A stretch of DNA of 64,000 nucleotides from Gerris lacustris (GCA_951217055.1 OX578276.1:120970979-121034978), one strand, 5' to 3'. Counted from the first letter of the stretch, positions 22,901-32,591 are shown. Made by a program: numbers and translations. The notes: generated from the sequence alone by a model not told the origin.

Positions 22901-24489
22901 ATTCCAACATGCCACATAGGAGTGTAAGTGGATATTTCATAATATATACAAAAATACTATTGACTATTGACTTTATCATAAATCCAAAGTGTCCGATGTT
23001 CTTAGAATGTAAAGAGAAACAATTTAAAAAAAAAATGTAGAGAGTTGGATAAGACAGTTTTACTGCAAAAATAAATTGATTCCTCAAAAAAATAAGATAA
23101 CTATACATCAATGAAATAACACTAAAATATTAGGTATAATGTAGTTACTAGTTTTATTTTTTTAGACCTTCTAATTTTATTGAAATATTTCTTTGATAAC
23201 TAGCACTAGAACAAATGTACTTATTTATACTGTTGTTCATTGTAGGCACTGATAATACTGGTTGAAAGCTGGATTAAAAAATATAATTAAATTTATGGAG
23301 AGGCATTTGTTTTTATTATACTATAAACTATAATTAAATAGGTTCTACTAACCTAAATTAAACTAAACTATAAATTGTTACAGTATGACAGCAACACTGG
23401 CTAGTGTGGGAGCAGCATCCATCCCCAGCTCAGCACTGTTCACTATGGTGCTCGTACTGACAGCACTGGGTCTACCAACGTCTGATATACCCCTCCTCAT
23501 AACAGTTGACTGGCTACTGTAAGTTGAAACAACTCCATAATCAGTGACCTAATAGGAGTTATTAAGAATTGTATTGCACTATTTTGCATAGAGTCAAGGG
23601 TGGCTCCAGTTTTTACTTTCAGGGGGACCATACCAGGGGGTTGGGAGGGGGGTATGGAATACCGCCAACCTTACGGGGTGTCAAAGGAGGGCCAAAAAAA
23701 AAATTTGAATGCTGAAAACGTGTTTTAAGGTTTATTTAAGATATTTTTTACATACTTTTTACTCCTAAAATTTGTGCTATATATTTGATAGTGAATTACT
23801 AAGAAAACACACAATGGGTTTGTGTAGGACATTAGATATTCCTTGTCCTCAACATAGAGCCTTTGTAAGACACCTAACAAACATCACTTGCCCTTTCCAT
23901 CACTTGCTGTTTTATTTTTCTGACAGTTGGCACTCCGTGCATTAGTTTTTTATCAACAATTTTCTTGACCACAGCTCTGAAGTTACTTGAAATTTTTTTT
24001 TTTTTAAAAGTGGAGGTAAATTGTCAAGATATTAATACATTAAAATACTATGAAATTAATGGGCGCTAAAAACAAAACTACTAAACTGTCGAGTACAATA
24101 AAAAAATCATGTAATGAAAAAAAACCGGGGGGGGGGGGGGGGGGATGACCACTATGCCCCCCTCTTCTCAGGAGCCGCCACTGCATAGAGTCCTTATTGC
24201 AAAAGCGACTGTAAGGTGGAATTTAATTTATAAATAAAGCAGACCAATGTAGACAAAAAAAAGGGTCCAAGGAGGGCCTTGTTATTTCCTACAACAAGAA
24301 CCATTCTGTTATGTAAGATTTTATTTTTATTATTTACAATTGTTTTCTTTATTTTCAATCTTCAGAGATAGGCTGAGGACATCGGTTAATGTTCTTGGAG
24401 ATGGTTTTGGAGCTGGCATTGTGGATCATCTAAGTAAGGATGAACTTTCTGAACCAACCCAAGATCGTCTAGAGCTCACTAGGCTTTGA
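4494..24489 (+). CDS. Excitatory amino acid (glutamate/aspartate) transporter, SLC1 family; 9 exons, N-terminus missing
   Basis: Joining 4494-4686, 5993-6203, 6280-6340, 10004-10103, 11783-11909, 12906-13139, 22400-22594, 23384-23518 and 24366-24489 gives 1380 bases: 459 codons plus TGA, with every splice phase compatible. SLC1 proteins are plasma-membrane Na+/K+-coupled transporters that clear glutamate. Visible landmarks: TM1-2 with S-F-P-G-E-I-L, TM3 with Q-L-D-A-K, a short TM4 loop carrying two N-glycosylation sequons, the HP1 serine-rich loop G-T-A-S-S-A-A-S-L-P (about residues 304-313), TM7 N-M-D-G-T (from residue 342), HP2 A-A-S-I-P, and TM8 D-R-L-R. The TM8 arginine (about residue 423) is the family's marker for acidic substrates rather than neutral ones. 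The start codon must lie in an exon upstream that I could not find. The 9.3-kb intron after 13139 holds a mariner remnant and a complete gypsy element. Orthology to a specific EAAT subtype is not decided. Confidence 0.95.
5097..5463. mobile_element. Palindromic insertion with 13-bp TSD and hammerhead-like cores
   Basis: Two 157-base arms (5130-5286 and 5307-5463) are near-perfect reverse complements around a 20-base loop. The 13-bp AAGTATTAAGTAA flanks the unit at 5084-5096 and 5464-5476. Each arm carries CTGAAGA (right arm 5377-5383), a six-pair stem GCTTCC/GGAAGC and GAAAC (5403-5407), the layout of a hammerhead ribozyme core. Known Penelope-like elements carry hammerhead motifs and often integrate as inverted pieces, so this may be such a tail. 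I see no coding sequence. A diverged single copy is at 12640-12740. Confidence 0.7.
5993..6203 (+). CDS. EAAT exon: TM3 and start of TM4 loop
   Basis: Acceptor TTTAG and donor GTAACA. The exon encodes [15 protein letters not shown], the conserved block before TM3, then I-H-P-G-D-P and D-A-I-L-D-L-I-R. Phases 1 and 2 match its neighbours. Confidence 0.93.
6280..6340 (+). CDS. EAAT exon: N-L-F-P-E-N-L-V block
   Basis: A 61-base exon between TTGCAG and GTAAGT. It encodes [14 protein letters not shown], a conserved SLC1 stretch, and is in phase on both sides. Confidence 0.92.
6495..6727 (+). mobile_element. Short retroposed element with 27-bp TSD
   Basis: The 27 bases at 6468-6494 recur exactly at 6728-6754 and bracket a 233-base insert. 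The insert ends in GTTAAAATTT and is about 85-90 percent like 7498-7726. Long duplications of this kind are typical of target-primed retroposition. No pol III boxes or ORF are seen; it may be the 3' tail of a LINE. Confidence 0.7.
6855..6950. repeat. Dispersed repeat (GTCCCGTTTT type)
   Basis: The segment begins GGGTGACCATACGTCCCG and holds several CCCGTTTTT-like phrases. Related sequence with TCCCGTCGGTTTCCGAGAAT is at 13728-13775. It is probably a piece of a non-autonomous element. Confidence 0.5.
7107..7328. repeat. Inverted pair with stem-loop GAAAC motif
   Basis: The left half (7107-7175) and right half (7255-7328) are imperfect reverse complements around an unrelated centre. The right half contains CTGAAGA at 7271-7277, a hairpin GCTAT/ATAGC and CAAAAC. 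The left half, read on the minus strand, has the matching hairpin followed by GAAAC. The architecture resembles the palindrome at 5097-5463 with a different sequence. Confidence 0.6.
7498..7726 (+). repeat. Second copy of the 6495-6727 element
   Basis: The segment aligns along its length with 6495-6727 (shared phrases include TTAAGCTTAATCGGCAAAA and TAGTTGGTGCATGATTAGC) with scattered substitutions and a few short gaps. Its duplication is no longer visible, so it is probably the older copy. Confidence 0.75.
8125..8365 (+). repeat. Dispersed repeat ending CTCGGAAGCAA
   Basis: The block contains GGATTTCTGTCTTAGAATTT, CGGAGACATAAAA and ACCTTCGGTAAGCTCGGAAG. The same order recurs at 11400-11525, 60970-61230 and 61795-61950. 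It is probably the 3' end of one non-coding retroelement family. Confidence 0.6.
9231..9812. repeat. Hairpin-rich insertion-like region
   Basis: An imperfect CpG-rich hairpin at about 9250-9360 is followed by a perfect hairpin with 22-base arms (9648-9669 and 9682-9703; loop of 12). Inverted ATCTACGATTG sequences near 9368 and 9798 bound part of it. This suggests a non-autonomous DNA element, but no clear target duplication was found. Confidence 0.45.
10004..10103 (+). CDS. EAAT exon: extracellular TM4 loop
   Basis: A 100-base exon between TTACAG and GTAAGA. It encodes the variable glycosylated loop (N-S-S-T and N-V-T-E sequons) and ends with D-G-T-N-V-L-G, the conserved entry to the next helix. 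Confidence 0.88.
10620..10795. repeat. Inverted-repeat unit with hammerhead-like core
   Basis: Inverted arms start with TTCAGGGATGAAGTT (near 10626) and end with AACTTCATTCCTGAA (near 10790). Between them is CTGAAGA at 10717-10723, the stem GCCC/GGGC and GAAA at 10739-10742. It is a third example of this layout in the same gene. Confidence 0.5.
11060..11525 (+). repeat. Long dispersed repeat, most complete copy
   Basis: The segment shares GGTGTCGCTGTTGGTTTTA, TTTACGCGAGCGTTGC and TTGGACGGAT with 58980-59400. It continues through an ACAGACTGACAGACAGACA stretch into the CTCGGAAGCAA tail seen at 8360. It looks like a retroelement tail; no ORF of size is present. Confidence 0.65.
11783..11909 (+). 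CDS. EAAT exon: TM4c-TM5
   Basis: Acceptor TTTCAG, donor GTAAGT. The exon encodes V-F-S-L-S-F-G-M and [13 protein letters not shown], a near-invariant SLC1 helix. Confidence 0.93.
12640..12740 (+). repeat. Diverged single copy of the 5.1-kb palindrome arm
   Basis: GGCTTCGAGTCAA...CTCCTGACGATGCTTATTCCAGTAGTG follows the order of the right arm at 5345-5400 with many changes. CTGACGA still fits the CTGANGA pattern, but the stem and GAAAC are degraded. Confidence 0.5.
12906..13139 (+). CDS. EAAT exon: TM5-TM6 and start of HP1
   Basis: The acceptor TTTCAG ends at 12905. The exon encodes Y-S-P-L-G-I, the TM6 helix and L-G-T-A-S, and ends in phase 2. The donor reads GTCTGT, weaker than the usual GTAAGT or GTGAGT, but it is the only site I found that keeps the conserved HP1 motif in frame. 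Confidence 0.88.
13945..13985. repeat. Poly-T tract
   Basis: Nearly uninterrupted T for about 40 bases inside the large transporter intron. Assembly length is unreliable for such runs. Confidence 0.9.
14253..16551 (+). mobile_element. IS630-Tc1-mariner DNA transposon, decayed
   Basis: The first 60 bases (GGTGTTTCACGC...GATTCTACACCCC) are found inverted at 16490-16551, giving long imperfect TIRs with about 75-80 percent match. TA dinucleotides lie next to both ends, consistent with the superfamily's duplication. Inside is a broken transposase on the plus strand (about 14370-15716). A 20-bp GGCGTGTTTTGTGATGATTG tandem lies at about 16030-16070. The element sits in a transporter intron just upstream of the gypsy element. 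Confidence 0.8.
14370..15716 (+). pseudogene. Mariner-type transposase, broken
   Basis: The N-terminal helix-turn-helix region is recognisable near 14390-14470 (A-W-Y-Q-L-N-G), followed by stops. The first catalytic aspartate is in W-T-D-E-S near 15120, and the best-preserved block is 15187-15573, with [18 protein letters not shown] and D-F-Y-V-W-G. A stop at 15571-15573 precedes about 45 more residues of the normal C-terminus. At least three frame changes or stops separate the blocks, so no active enzyme is encoded. The family is a Tc1/mariner relative with a DDE_3 domain; subfamily not determined. Confidence 0.85.
16650..16811 (+). repeat. 5' LTR of the gypsy element
   Basis: Starts TGTGGCGGAC and ends CTCTCCAAA just before the primer-binding site. 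It is identical to 20896-21057 by eye. Confidence 0.9.
16813..16830 (+). other. Primer-binding site (tRNA-Trp type)
   Basis: TGGTGACCCGCGAC starts one base after the LTR; TGG complements a tRNA CCA end. CsRn1-clade gypsy elements are known to prime from tRNA-Trp with TGGTGACCC-like sites. The tRNA identity is recalled, not computed. Confidence 0.6.
16962..20879 (+). CDS. Gypsy gag-pol polyprotein, intact (1305 aa)
   Basis: One frame from ATG at 16962. Order: gag-like N-terminus; a CHCC knuckle C267-x2-H270-x9-C280-x3-C284; protease D328-T-G-A; reverse transcriptase with Y625-I-D-D; RNase H (T-D-A-S-D, D780); integrase H-H-C-C finger (from H973) and catalytic D1035, D1094, E1130 (D-x58-D-x35-E, the classic D,D35E spacing); then a C-terminal tail. 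PR-RT-RH-IN order places it in Ty3/gypsy. The C-x2-H-x9-C-x3-C knuckle instead of CCHC is known from the CsRn1 clade. No envelope gene follows. All catalytic residues are present, so the copy could be active. Confidence 0.95.
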   Translation: MLPQPNPVNPNDTSSSFSQSNQSDVTTNQPYLNRVSIKIPPFWKTKPHLWFIQIESQFKIAGIKEDETKFHHIVGALEMDILDHVSDIVASPPRDGAYEALKKRIVNSFADSEEKKIRQLLTSIELGDDKPSLLLRRMRELAGSKVTDQFLRSLWLQRLPSQTQAILSVSDDETDISKIALLADKITEVTGSQVCTINHAPNNAPSTSRDPTPMQSEVSALTKQVNELAAIVRGRYNPRFRSSSRYRYNSRRRSASRKSTNDESDICWYHQEYGKDARKCRKPCTMANKNTEAKKLTSPALAAVQQGEHKSSRLWITDKSMGWKYLIDTGADLSVLPANRLRRRVPDPSFRIFAANGTGIRTYGEHRVMVDLGLRRKYNWSFLVADVTTPILGADFLTQHNIIIDLRGKQLRDGLTNTRTPVSISNEKAVVIRAVQEESLYYQLLRTSFPQIMKDFLPTEIKHSTTHRIITSGQPVYAKARRLCPKKLKDAKAEFESMIAQGICRPSSSNWASALHMVPKKNNTWRPCGDYRALNAVTTPDRYPLPHIHDLTQGLDGKKIFSSLDLTKAYHQIPVEPDDIPKTAVITPFGLFEFVRMPFGLRNAGQTMQRFINNVLRGLDFVYVYIDDVLIASTSEEEHLSHVRQVFQRLSEYGIALNASKCTFGKTSICFLGHEISSEGLKPQSDRIKAIQDFKQPETVQEVRRFLALVNYHHRFIPNISGLQAPLTDLIKGSKKKKDNTKVKWSEAAEEAFIVCKKALGDVTTLAFPKPDGQLYLSTDASDTAIGAALHQIEETGPRPLGFFSGKLTDTQKRYSTYDRELLAVYSGVKYFRHMLEGRDFRIYTDHKPLTFAFRQKLDKCSPRQLRHLDFIAQFSTDIQYVAGPENIVADALSRINSINVPSTIDYEQIAESQVDDDLKMLLEGKSSLKLHLTNLPNISKPLYCAFDKDKIRPYIPRSHRKNVFSTIHNLSHPGRKTTSKLVRQRFIWPGMDKDCADWVKTCEACQKAKIHRHTKSPIADFPQDTERFNIVHIDLVGPLPQRNGFRYLLTCIDRYTKWAEVIPLTEITAEAVAKAFFGNWVARFGVPSTVISDQGKQFESKLFQDLAKLIGARKTRTTAYHPEANGMVERMHRQLKTALKCQENSNWLETLPSVLLGMRAAVKEDLQASPAELVYGRALKLPGELIVASKQNYQPQHEFVERLRSAMGNLRPISASRHTKRKVFIHPDLKETSHVFLRDDSVRKPLDTPYTGPHKVLKKGQKTFSILVNGKEKIVSIDRIKPAYVLAEGEEQSTPSRTRKVTFS
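20896..21057 (+). repeat. 3' LTR of the gypsy element
   Basis: An exact copy of 16650-16811, preceded by the polypurine tract GAGGGGAGGGGGAG. Confidence 0.9.
21265..21807. mobile_element. Foldback element with very long TIRs
   Basis: The ends GTCCAGGTGATAGCGT and its inverse (GCTATCCCCTGGAC) are flanked by TA on both sides (21263-21264 and 21808-21809). Most of the 543 bases folds on itself: GACAATGTGATTTTCATGATC near 21424 pairs with GATCATAGAAATCACATTGTC near 21610. There is no ORF. A TA duplication fits a Tc1/mariner-mobilised MITE. Confidence 0.7.
22075..22265. other. GC-richer intron segment, unassigned
   Basis: A stretch of higher GC just upstream of the HP1-TM7 exon with a 76-codon open frame. 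I recognise no domain and see no convincing splice sites; it may be a transposon fragment. Confidence 0.3.
22400..22594 (+). CDS. EAAT exon: HP1-TM7 (NMDGT)
   Basis: The acceptor CTCTAG ends at 22399 and the donor is GTAATA. The exon completes the serine-rich loop S-A-A-S-L-P-V-T-F and encodes [16 protein letters not shown], the sodium and substrate site of TM7. Confidence 0.95.
23384..23518 (+). CDS. EAAT exon: HP2
   Basis: Acceptor TTACAG, donor GTAAGT. The exon encodes [14 protein letters not shown] and L-T-A-L-G-L-P, the HP2 gate, then V-D-W-L-L. Many family members have I-P-Q-A where this has I-P-S-S. Confidence 0.94.
23595..24183. mobile_element. Non-autonomous hAT-like element with 8-bp TSD
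   Basis: CATAGAGT occurs at 23587-23594 and 24184-24191, bracketing a 589-base unit that starts CAAGGGTGGCTCCAG and ends GGAGCCGCCACTG. Ends and 8-bp duplication fit hAT. It contains G and A runs and no transposase. It lies in the last transporter intron, 76 bases after the HP2 exon. Confidence 0.8.
24366..24489 (+). CDS. EAAT last coding exon: TM8 and C-terminus
   Basis: The acceptor TTCAG ends at 24365. The exon encodes [19 protein letters not shown], the substrate-binding TM8, a short hydrophilic tail, and TGA at 24487-24489. Confidence 0.95.
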
Positions 24490-24610
24490 CACTAACAGAC
24501 TTCCTAAAATCTTCCCTTCCTTCATCATATATCAATTATTCTTACAATGCATCTACACTTCATATTAAATTTTAAAAGTATTTTAGTATCATCCATTCAT
24601 CTAAGGTAAA

Positions 24611-24616
24611 AATAAA
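24611..24616 (+). terminator. Candidate EAAT polyadenylation signal
   Basis: AATAAA lies 122 bases after the stop codon. AT-rich sequence makes chance matches common, and further matches follow (for example near 25916), so the real 3' end is uncertain. Confidence 0.3.
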
Positions 24617-26205
24617 TGTTCAATGAAACCAATATTAAACCAAAGAAAGAAGGAAGAGGAAACTGAAGAAGGCTGTAATGGCACTAAAATGTGATTATTA
24701 TTGAATATAGCAAAAATCTTTGTAAATTATCTCACTCTAGTATTCCAGGTGTGAGTTACTCCTAGACCACAGAAACACTTTAATTTTGAGTACTTTGGTA
24801 CTGATAATTGATTTAGTTTTTGATGTTAATTTCTTTCAACTCTATGACTTAATAACTATTATATTCTATATAAATATATATTATCTATAAAAATTATTGC
24901 CTCCTAGAATTTGAAATAGTAAGGGGTACTCACGATCTTTAGTTTAACATTTTAAACTGTGTTGCCATTTTAGCTAGTTATATGATCCTCCATTTTTAAC
25001 AAATAACTAATTATATTCCTATAAGAAGATTGACAGATGTAAAATCGGAACATTTAATTTATAACTCGCCTTCACTCAAGGTGAAGGTCCCTCACCAACA
25101 TTTAAAATTTAACTTGTTAAACATAAAACTCATTAAACAAAGATCGTGAATACCCCTAATAATTATAAATTTATAATTAAACTTTAACTCTCATTAAAAC
25201 CAAAAGAAAAATATTTTATAAGACCATCTTTTAATGAATATGGACACTTGACTTTTTTCTTTTTTTTAATTTTTAGTGTCTATTGAGATCCAAAAAAATT
25301 ATAGTAGGGTGCAACTAAGATCCAAATAAACCAAATAAAGAACCAATAAAGAAAATCTTAAGCAATAAGATTCTGCAACATTAGAAAACTAAATTTAAAT
25401 AAAGTCATACTAATTCTAAGAAAAGAGTTGAAGCACATGGGATGCATGTAGTTTAGAAAACTAAATAAATAAAAATCATTAGCATAACAATAACGTATAG
25501 TAAAGAACCTTAAGTGGTTATTGTAAACTATATTATAAAAGTAGAAAGACTAATTAAGTATTTACAAAATAATTTTTGGCCTTTCTTTAAAACTAATATT
25601 ATAAAAGTTTATCAATTTTGTGGATTGTAAATAAGTATAATGTTATAAATAATTTTTTTACAAATATTATAATTTGTTTGTATTATAAAATATATATTTA
25701 AAAAATAAAAGCACCTATATTGTTTTAAACTGAATAATTGTAGAATATTATACAGACTAATGTACTATTGATCATTTTATTTTCTTATTGTATTTTTCCT
25801 CATTTTTTTTTCTTTATCTTTTTTGTTCTTGAGTATTCCTAAAATTAATAATTTACAAACATTTTCCCCCCTATAAATTATTACTTTTTTTAAATAATAT
25901 AAATATTTGTAAATCATAATAAAGCTTATTTTAACAATTAATTGTTACCTTAATTGTTTAAAAAATAAGGCCCTATTAATTATTGTTATGAAATTTATTG
26001 ATTCCTTTCTCTGGCTATTTGAGCATGTAACACAAATAAAATAAACCCATTTGGTTACTTGTAATAACCAAAGATGGTAAAAGAAACATTTTATAATCTT
26101 AGAGCTCTTGGATGACTTATAAATGGTACATTCAAAATAGCCTTAAAAAATTGTCCACCTGCCCGCGGGTGGAAGGTTGAAGGCTCTCTCTACAACCCTC
26201 TAGAC

Positions 26206-26310
26206 CAGTGGTTCTTAACCGGGGGGCCTCGAAAGGTATTTAGGTACTATATTTATTATATTTGGAAATTTTAAGGGGGCCGGTTAAGAAAAAAGGTTAA
26301 GAAACCACTG
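26206..26310. mobile_element. Short hAT-type MITE with 8-bp TSD
   Basis: CTCTAGAC flanks at 26198-26205 and 26311-26318. The ends CAGTGGTTCTTAACC and GGTTAAGAAACCACTG are inverted repeats of the widespread hAT MITE type. Total length is 105 bases. Confidence 0.88.
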
Positions 26311-27189
26311 CTCTAGACTTGATTAAACGATTAAGTGAATTAGTGAATTGTAGTAATGAATAAGGGCGAGTAAAATATAAAAACAAGAATTTAAAAATGT
26401 AGTCGTGTACTTGAAGAATCGTGACATACAATAGAATAGACATGGCCCGTTACTCTTACTCAATACAAGGTATTACATACATAAGAGGGGAGAAGAGTGA
26501 GTCCAAGGTGGGGGAATAAGGCGCGAAGGGAATGTTAGCTGTCCAAGGCCAAGCTAACATGCCTATAAGGACGGTAAAAACTCGAGATTAAACAAGACTA
26601 GACTATGCAACTATGAAGTACCTCCTGCAACAGCCTAGTTCCCTGCTAACAGTGAAACTCTTTTCGAATTTCTTCGTCCCTAGGAAGCGCGGTGAGGGAA
26701 GGCACTACAGCTGGAGACTGGATTACAGACCTCCTATACCTTTCTAACTCCCTGTTATACTTTTCTGAGTTTTTAAGCTAAAAGTAACGTAACGTTTTTG
26801 AGTTATGTTCCATAGTCTAAACATGAAAATGTCAAAAGCATAACCTTGGTAATAGATTAGGCTAGACATTTGAAGTAGTTTCATGGTATTTCTTTCCTGA
26901 CATTATACTAAATGGTTCAAAATTTATAGCTGAAACATACTTTTAAATGGCCGCCATCTTGATACGGCTGACTGATTATGCTTGCTAACGAACATGCCCT
27001 ATTTGTTAAATTGAGTGTGCTCAAAGCACGTACTTGGCCAATTCAATTTAATATCACGTGCTTATTTTATTTAAAACTCCATGGAAAACCCATAAAATTA
27101 TCTAATACCTACTCTATGTACCTATATCCCACTTATTTTTATTACAACCACCATTCATTCTAGTCTTATCCCTTAAAGAAGGTGAACAT

Positions 27190-27664
27190 TAGAGATAGAC
27201 GTAATCGAATATTTGCATATTTGATTACACAAAATCGATTATCAAAATAATTGAGTATCTTTCAATTATCGATTACCAATAATTGAGTATCTTTCAATTA
27301 TCGATTACCAATAATTGAGTACCTTTCGATTATCGATTACGATTATCATTAAAAAATTTATGTGGAACAAAAGCGGTGGGGGTGCGGCGTGACAAAGGGC
27401 TTCTTTTATCAGGAATAGCTACTGGTGTTACCCGGTACTGCCGGCATAATATACACCTTCCTACCAAGAACCGAATTAACAAGGAAATACTGTTTCTTGA
27501 TACCAGTCCTGACCCGAGCGCTAAATCCTTATTGCCTCTCACTCCTATCTTTAATTCTAAATAGAACCCCACTCTCTAAAATCTAAAACCCCCATTTTTT
27601 CTTTTTTGTTCTTGATTATAATATGTAATGTCCATAATTGAGTACTCGATTTTTCCCATCTCTA
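27190..27664. mobile_element. hAT-like element with 8-bp TSD and internal tandem repeat
   Basis: GTGAACAT flanks at 27182-27189 and 27665-27672. The ends are TAGAGATAG and CATCTCTA. Inside, three tandem copies of a roughly 32-base ATTGAGTATCTTTCAATTATC-like unit occupy about 27250-27340, followed by a GC-richer block (27370-27500). No transposase is recognisable. Confidence 0.8.
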
Positions 27665-27810
27665 GTGAACATCGATTAATCCAAAACTTTGTTTTGACAC
27701 TTTGGTATCCTCAAATTCTTTAAGCAATTGATCGAGAAATGACTGTCTATCAAACAGTTCATATGTAATTACTCTGATATATAGCTCAGAATCATAAATA
27801 TAAACTGCAA

Positions 27811-27900
27811 AGCATAAAAATCTTCTGCAGGCTGCAGAAGATTTTATATCTCTTCAGCATAAAAATCTTCTGCAGGCTGCAGAAGATTTTATATCTCTTC
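27811..27900. repeat. Tandem pair of 45-bp units, each a palindrome
   Basis: The unit repeats exactly at a 45-base period. Each copy holds 14-base inverted arms AAAATCTTCTGCAG / CTGCAGAAGATTTT around a single G (27817-27845 and 27862-27890). Confidence 0.85.
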
Positions 27901-28974
27901 AGACAGCTAATCTCTATGTATGAAGCCAGCTTATATAGGACAAAAAAATTATAATACACATAACATAAAAAGGTATTCATTTTTATCTACATTTCTAAGA
28001 AAGACGAGTCATTGTCTGAATTCAACAAATTGCTGCTTAACACCAGCACCTGACGAGTCTATACATGAAATTCCATGAATTGTCGCCAGAACCAAGACCC
28101 TGCATCCAGATCTGTTTTTTTTAGTATTCGCCAACTAGGTATCTCTTATTTAACATACTTTTAAGGCTACCTTTTATATTATGAATAATAAACACTTTTT
28201 GTAGTTAACCACTGTACTTTCATTGATTACACCTTTTTGCATTATTATTTGTAAATAATTATTTGTTATAAACCAGACTTTCATTAGAACGGGCAACCCT
28301 TAGCCCCTATTAGTCTGTTACAATGAGGTTCTACAATATATCCTTTTCTAGGGAAGACTGGGGTATTTAGCCAATGTTAACTGTAATGTTATTCTGGTAT
28401 CTCAAGTACTTGTTTTTTTTTTTTTTTATAAGAATGGGAGAAGTAGCCTAACCCCTTTTTCACAGGTTTGCTCACAGCAAAATGACCATAGGTCCTCAGC
28501 TCATTGCTTATTGTTATCTCACTACAGAATAAGTTTATCATAAATTAGACTGTCGGTGGGTCCTCCCCTTCACCTCATCATCCACTATCTGGTATATTCA
28601 TCTCAATTTTTTCATCTATAAAAATATCTATTATCTACTCACGGCAGCAAAATTAAGCATTGTTGTACTGTTTTCAATCTGCAAAATGTAATTTTTCTTG
28701 ATACTTTTGTAACATGTCAAAAAACACGCAGCAAAATAACAAACAGGTAGCAAAATTTTTAAGAAAAAGTTAATACATTGCAGGTTATGAACTCTCCCAT
28801 GTTGTTCATTTTTATATATTTAAGTGCAATATGTATTCTGCTAAATATTTATATCTTTTTTAAAAATGTCTAAAAATTATAATAATAAAAATCTTTAGTG
28901 TCATTTTTCTGCCGTTAGTAGATGAAATATTGAATGTAACTATGCAGCAAAGGAAACAATACTGACTCGTTTAA

Positions 28975-29175
28975 AGATTACCTGCCTCAGTTACACCTTA
29001 GCAGGACATGAACATTTTCATGACTTGGCTTCACCTCGTCAGTAAAATAGTAAATTTCCTGCCTCGGCTTCGTCTCTGCAGTAAATTTGTTTAGCCTATC
29101 CTCTTTGTTTAGCCTAAAACTTAAAGACTTGTCAGCAAAATTCCATTTTGTTGCCTAGTAACGTAAATAACTATT
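28975..29175. repeat. Second copy of the 3640-3765 dispersed repeat
   Basis: Shares CCTGCCTCGGCTTCG, GTAAATTT...TTTAGCCTATCCTC and AAAATTCCATTTTGTTGCCTAG with 3640-3765. Function and family are unknown. Confidence 0.55.
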
Positions 29176-30902
29176 CCCTCTTTACCTCATGGCAATGAAG
29201 TGTTAATTCTTTGACTCTCAGCGTGTAACTTCTTACTTCTTATGAGCAATAATCAATAACTAAAAAAAAACGGAAAACTGGCTTAAAAGGTAACCAAAAC
29301 AATGAGAGTACACACTGAGAGGATATTCTTAGTCTTACACCTATTTTTAAAAATATTACGCTGGAGGTGTTAAGTTATTGACATCACACATCACACAATG
29401 TTAGGTAGATTACAATAAAATACAATTAAAAAAATGCAAACGAATAGATTCAAATTCTTTATTCATGAATGAGATCTAGAAATTCAAATAATTTTGACAA
29501 AAAGAAAGAAAGAAAAGACCAATCTTATTGCAGCACCGATGTATACAAACCATAAATATTTACACAAAAATAAAGAAAATAAAATTAAATAATTAATTAA
29601 AATTGATTTACTTAAAAATTATTGTGAGGCCTTGTAATAAATACACGGAAGCACAAGCAAACAATTTACACATCAAAAAATTACAATTTTTTTGTATGCT
29701 TTCGTTACAAATCAAACATACTTGATTCCAAATTAAAAAGAATTAAAGATGATTATGACACCTTACAATTATTTTTTATTTATTCATCTTATTATTTTTT
29801 ATATAATTGTTGTTAGTTGTTTGTTTTTTTTTTTTATTTCAAGGGGTATAGGAGATTCAGTCTTTAAGAATTTCACAAAAGTAAATAATACTCTATATAC
29901 ATATAAATATCTAAAAGAAAACAAAGGAAAAGAAATAATAACTCTAATAAAACCAAATAAATAAATAAATAATGATAATAATAATACTAAATGAAACAAG
30001 ACATTATTTTATGAACAATTTCTCCTATGCCCTCAATGGAATTATGAAAAAACATAAAAAGTAACAAATAAATTAAAATAAAAATACTTTACACATGAAC
30101 CTATAGGTAATACATATTTTTATCATTGAATACATCTGGGGATATATGCACACTACCTTTATTAAAAAAAATACAATAAAAATTACTGTGAACTTGCTCT
30201 AATCAAAAAATTAATAAAAACAACAAATTTAATTTGTATTCGGTAAAAAGTTAAAAGCATTGGTAATCAGTTTCTTATGATACCTTGCCTAAAATTTAAA
30301 TTAAAAAAAAAAAAAAACTAATCATTATCTCATCAAATTATCAGAACCTTTAGTTTAGGAATTCTTAACCCAAGAGTGTTGTTCAGAGTGTAAGTTCCTT
30401 TTTCCATTGGGGGGGGGGGGGGGGGGAGGGGGGTAAGGCTAAAATATTATACAATACAGAAGAAAGAAGGATTGCAAGATAGAATTACTCTTCTCAGAAC
30501 CATTCCTAAAGTTGAAAAATTTATTTAATAAAGAGGCAACAAGAAGCTTCTTAAGAAAACAAATTTAGCTTTCCCCTTTATTAACTTATAAAATATTGTT
30601 TTTTTCATATTATGATTGAAATAGAAATTTAAAATCTAATAAAAATCGACTTTGACTTCGGACAAAGTTCTTTTATTCTCATCTCAATTCATTTAATCAT
30701 TTTATATACCTTTATGTTTGACACTGTTATTAGTATCTGATTCTTTGTTCAATCATAACTAACCTTAGATAAATTGCTCCACAAACAGGATTTATATTGG
30801 AATAGAGAATAACATCAGTAGATTTATTACTTTTGAGTCAATCAACAACAGTAGTAGAACAGACTCATCAGTAAATTTACTCATCTAGCAATAAGACCAT
30901 TA

Positions 30903-31117
30903 GCTCGGGCGCACAGAGACGCAGGGCAAGCCAGCACAGTTTTTTTCAACCGCAGAAAAATACAAGACCGCCAAAAATGAGACACCAGATCCACTTGCGT
31001 CGGGTAGACCACTTGTGGTGTAGTACTGCACTGCGTCTCAATTTGTGCGGTTCCGTATATATCTGCAATTAAAAAAAACAGTGCTACCCTGGCCTGCGTC
31101 TCAATGTGTGCCAGGGC
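30903..31117. mobile_element. MITE with TTA duplication (PIF/Harbinger-like)
   Basis: TTA at 30900-30902 and 31118-31120 flanks a 215-base unit. Its roughly 55-base ends (GCTCGGGCGCACA..GAGACGCAGG and the inverse) are imperfect inverted repeats. A 3-bp TTA duplication is the PIF/Harbinger pattern. It is non-coding. Confidence 0.75.
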
Positions 31118-32591
31118 TTAGTAAGGATCAAGTCATACAAATATATAAGATTTTAACCCACAGTATTGCTGAAGTTTGATTCCCAAAATAGGGCCTCAAG
31201 TCTCTTGGACCCAGTGACCTCTCTCACATTTCATCTACACTCCAGTTTAAGTATTTTAATTATTGAACTCCTGTTCCATACAGTTAAAACCTAGTAATAT
31301 ATTACCACTGAATATGAGACTATAAAAAAATTAAATTGAAACTTTAAATCCTAAATAAAAACTAGGAAGTTGAAACTGATCACACACAGCTATGAAACAC
31401 TTCTCTCAAAATCTTAAAAATTAAATTATTGTTGATTAAGGAGAAGTAAAAATGATCACCTCACATCTCTGCATGAGCTTCTTAAACTGTTAAAAACTTT
31501 ATTTTTTTAAGTAGAAGCTTAATTCTGTACCAACGTAACACATTTTAAATTAAAGTTTTTTGGGTATTTCAGTGTTGACCATATCTCGAAGGAATCTTTT
31601 CTCCCAACGTTTCAAACTACAAAATTGAAGTATTTTTAAAGCTATTTTCCTTTTCATCTTTAAAATTTACAACTGCGATGTAGATCACATTTTAGTTACT
31701 TCATTTTTAAATGCTTCTCTCATAATGAAAGTAATGTATCAAATTGATTAAAAATTTAAAATAATATACTACAAAGCAAAGAAAAAAAGTGATGTGTCTA
31801 TGATAAAGTTTTGAAAGATCTTTAAAACAAAGAGAACCATAGTAGTAGTAGTATCAGTTAAGTATTTTGAATTCTTCTAATTTAAACTTATCAAATGTCT
31901 CATAGCTTAGTAACAATTAGTAATTGTAATGTAATATTAGGTAAATAATGTGATGTTATTATTGTTTTTAAAGGTGTAGTTTAATTGAATTTTATCGCAT
32001 CAGGGGTGTTCATGAGGTATTCAACTCATTAAATTATTATTATTATTGGGTAGAGATTGATGGATTGATTTCTGAAAGGAGCGGAAATCAAGGTCGGAAG
32101 GTTGGACATTTTGTCTGGGGTAAAACATGATATTTTATAATCCTTAAGTGGTTAATCTAATCACTACACCTTCGTTTCTAGACCATATACAGAGGAGATT
32201 GTGAAACTGCTCTTGCTTTTGTTAATGACAAATAATTAATAAAATGCAAGCAAAACACCTTGATTTAGAGATTTAGAAGAATATTTTTAAACCATTTGGT
32301 TTATTTACTTCAATCAAAATCTTCTTTTGCGTGTTACTCCTCTCCAAAAATAAGTCATATTTTTATATTTCTAATTCCACATTTTCCTTTAAATTTTTCA
32401 AGCAAAGAAGACAGGAGTAATTTATTTAAAAAAAAAAAAAAAAAAAAAAGAAGAAAGTAAATATAAACGTTTCATGTTGATGATCACATCACACTCAGAA
32501 GGTAAAACAGAACTAATACAATCATTTAAAAAAAATAGACCACAAATGTTCAGTGAGTATGTACAGTAAAAGGGGTAAACACATACTTCAT

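Noticed and set aside
27240..27345. CRISPR-like repeats
   Set aside because: The units are direct tandem copies with no spacers, within a eukaryotic transposon.
27330..27572. Overlapping open frames on both strands
   Set aside because: They lie inside the hAT-like element's GC-richer block; no recognisable protein.
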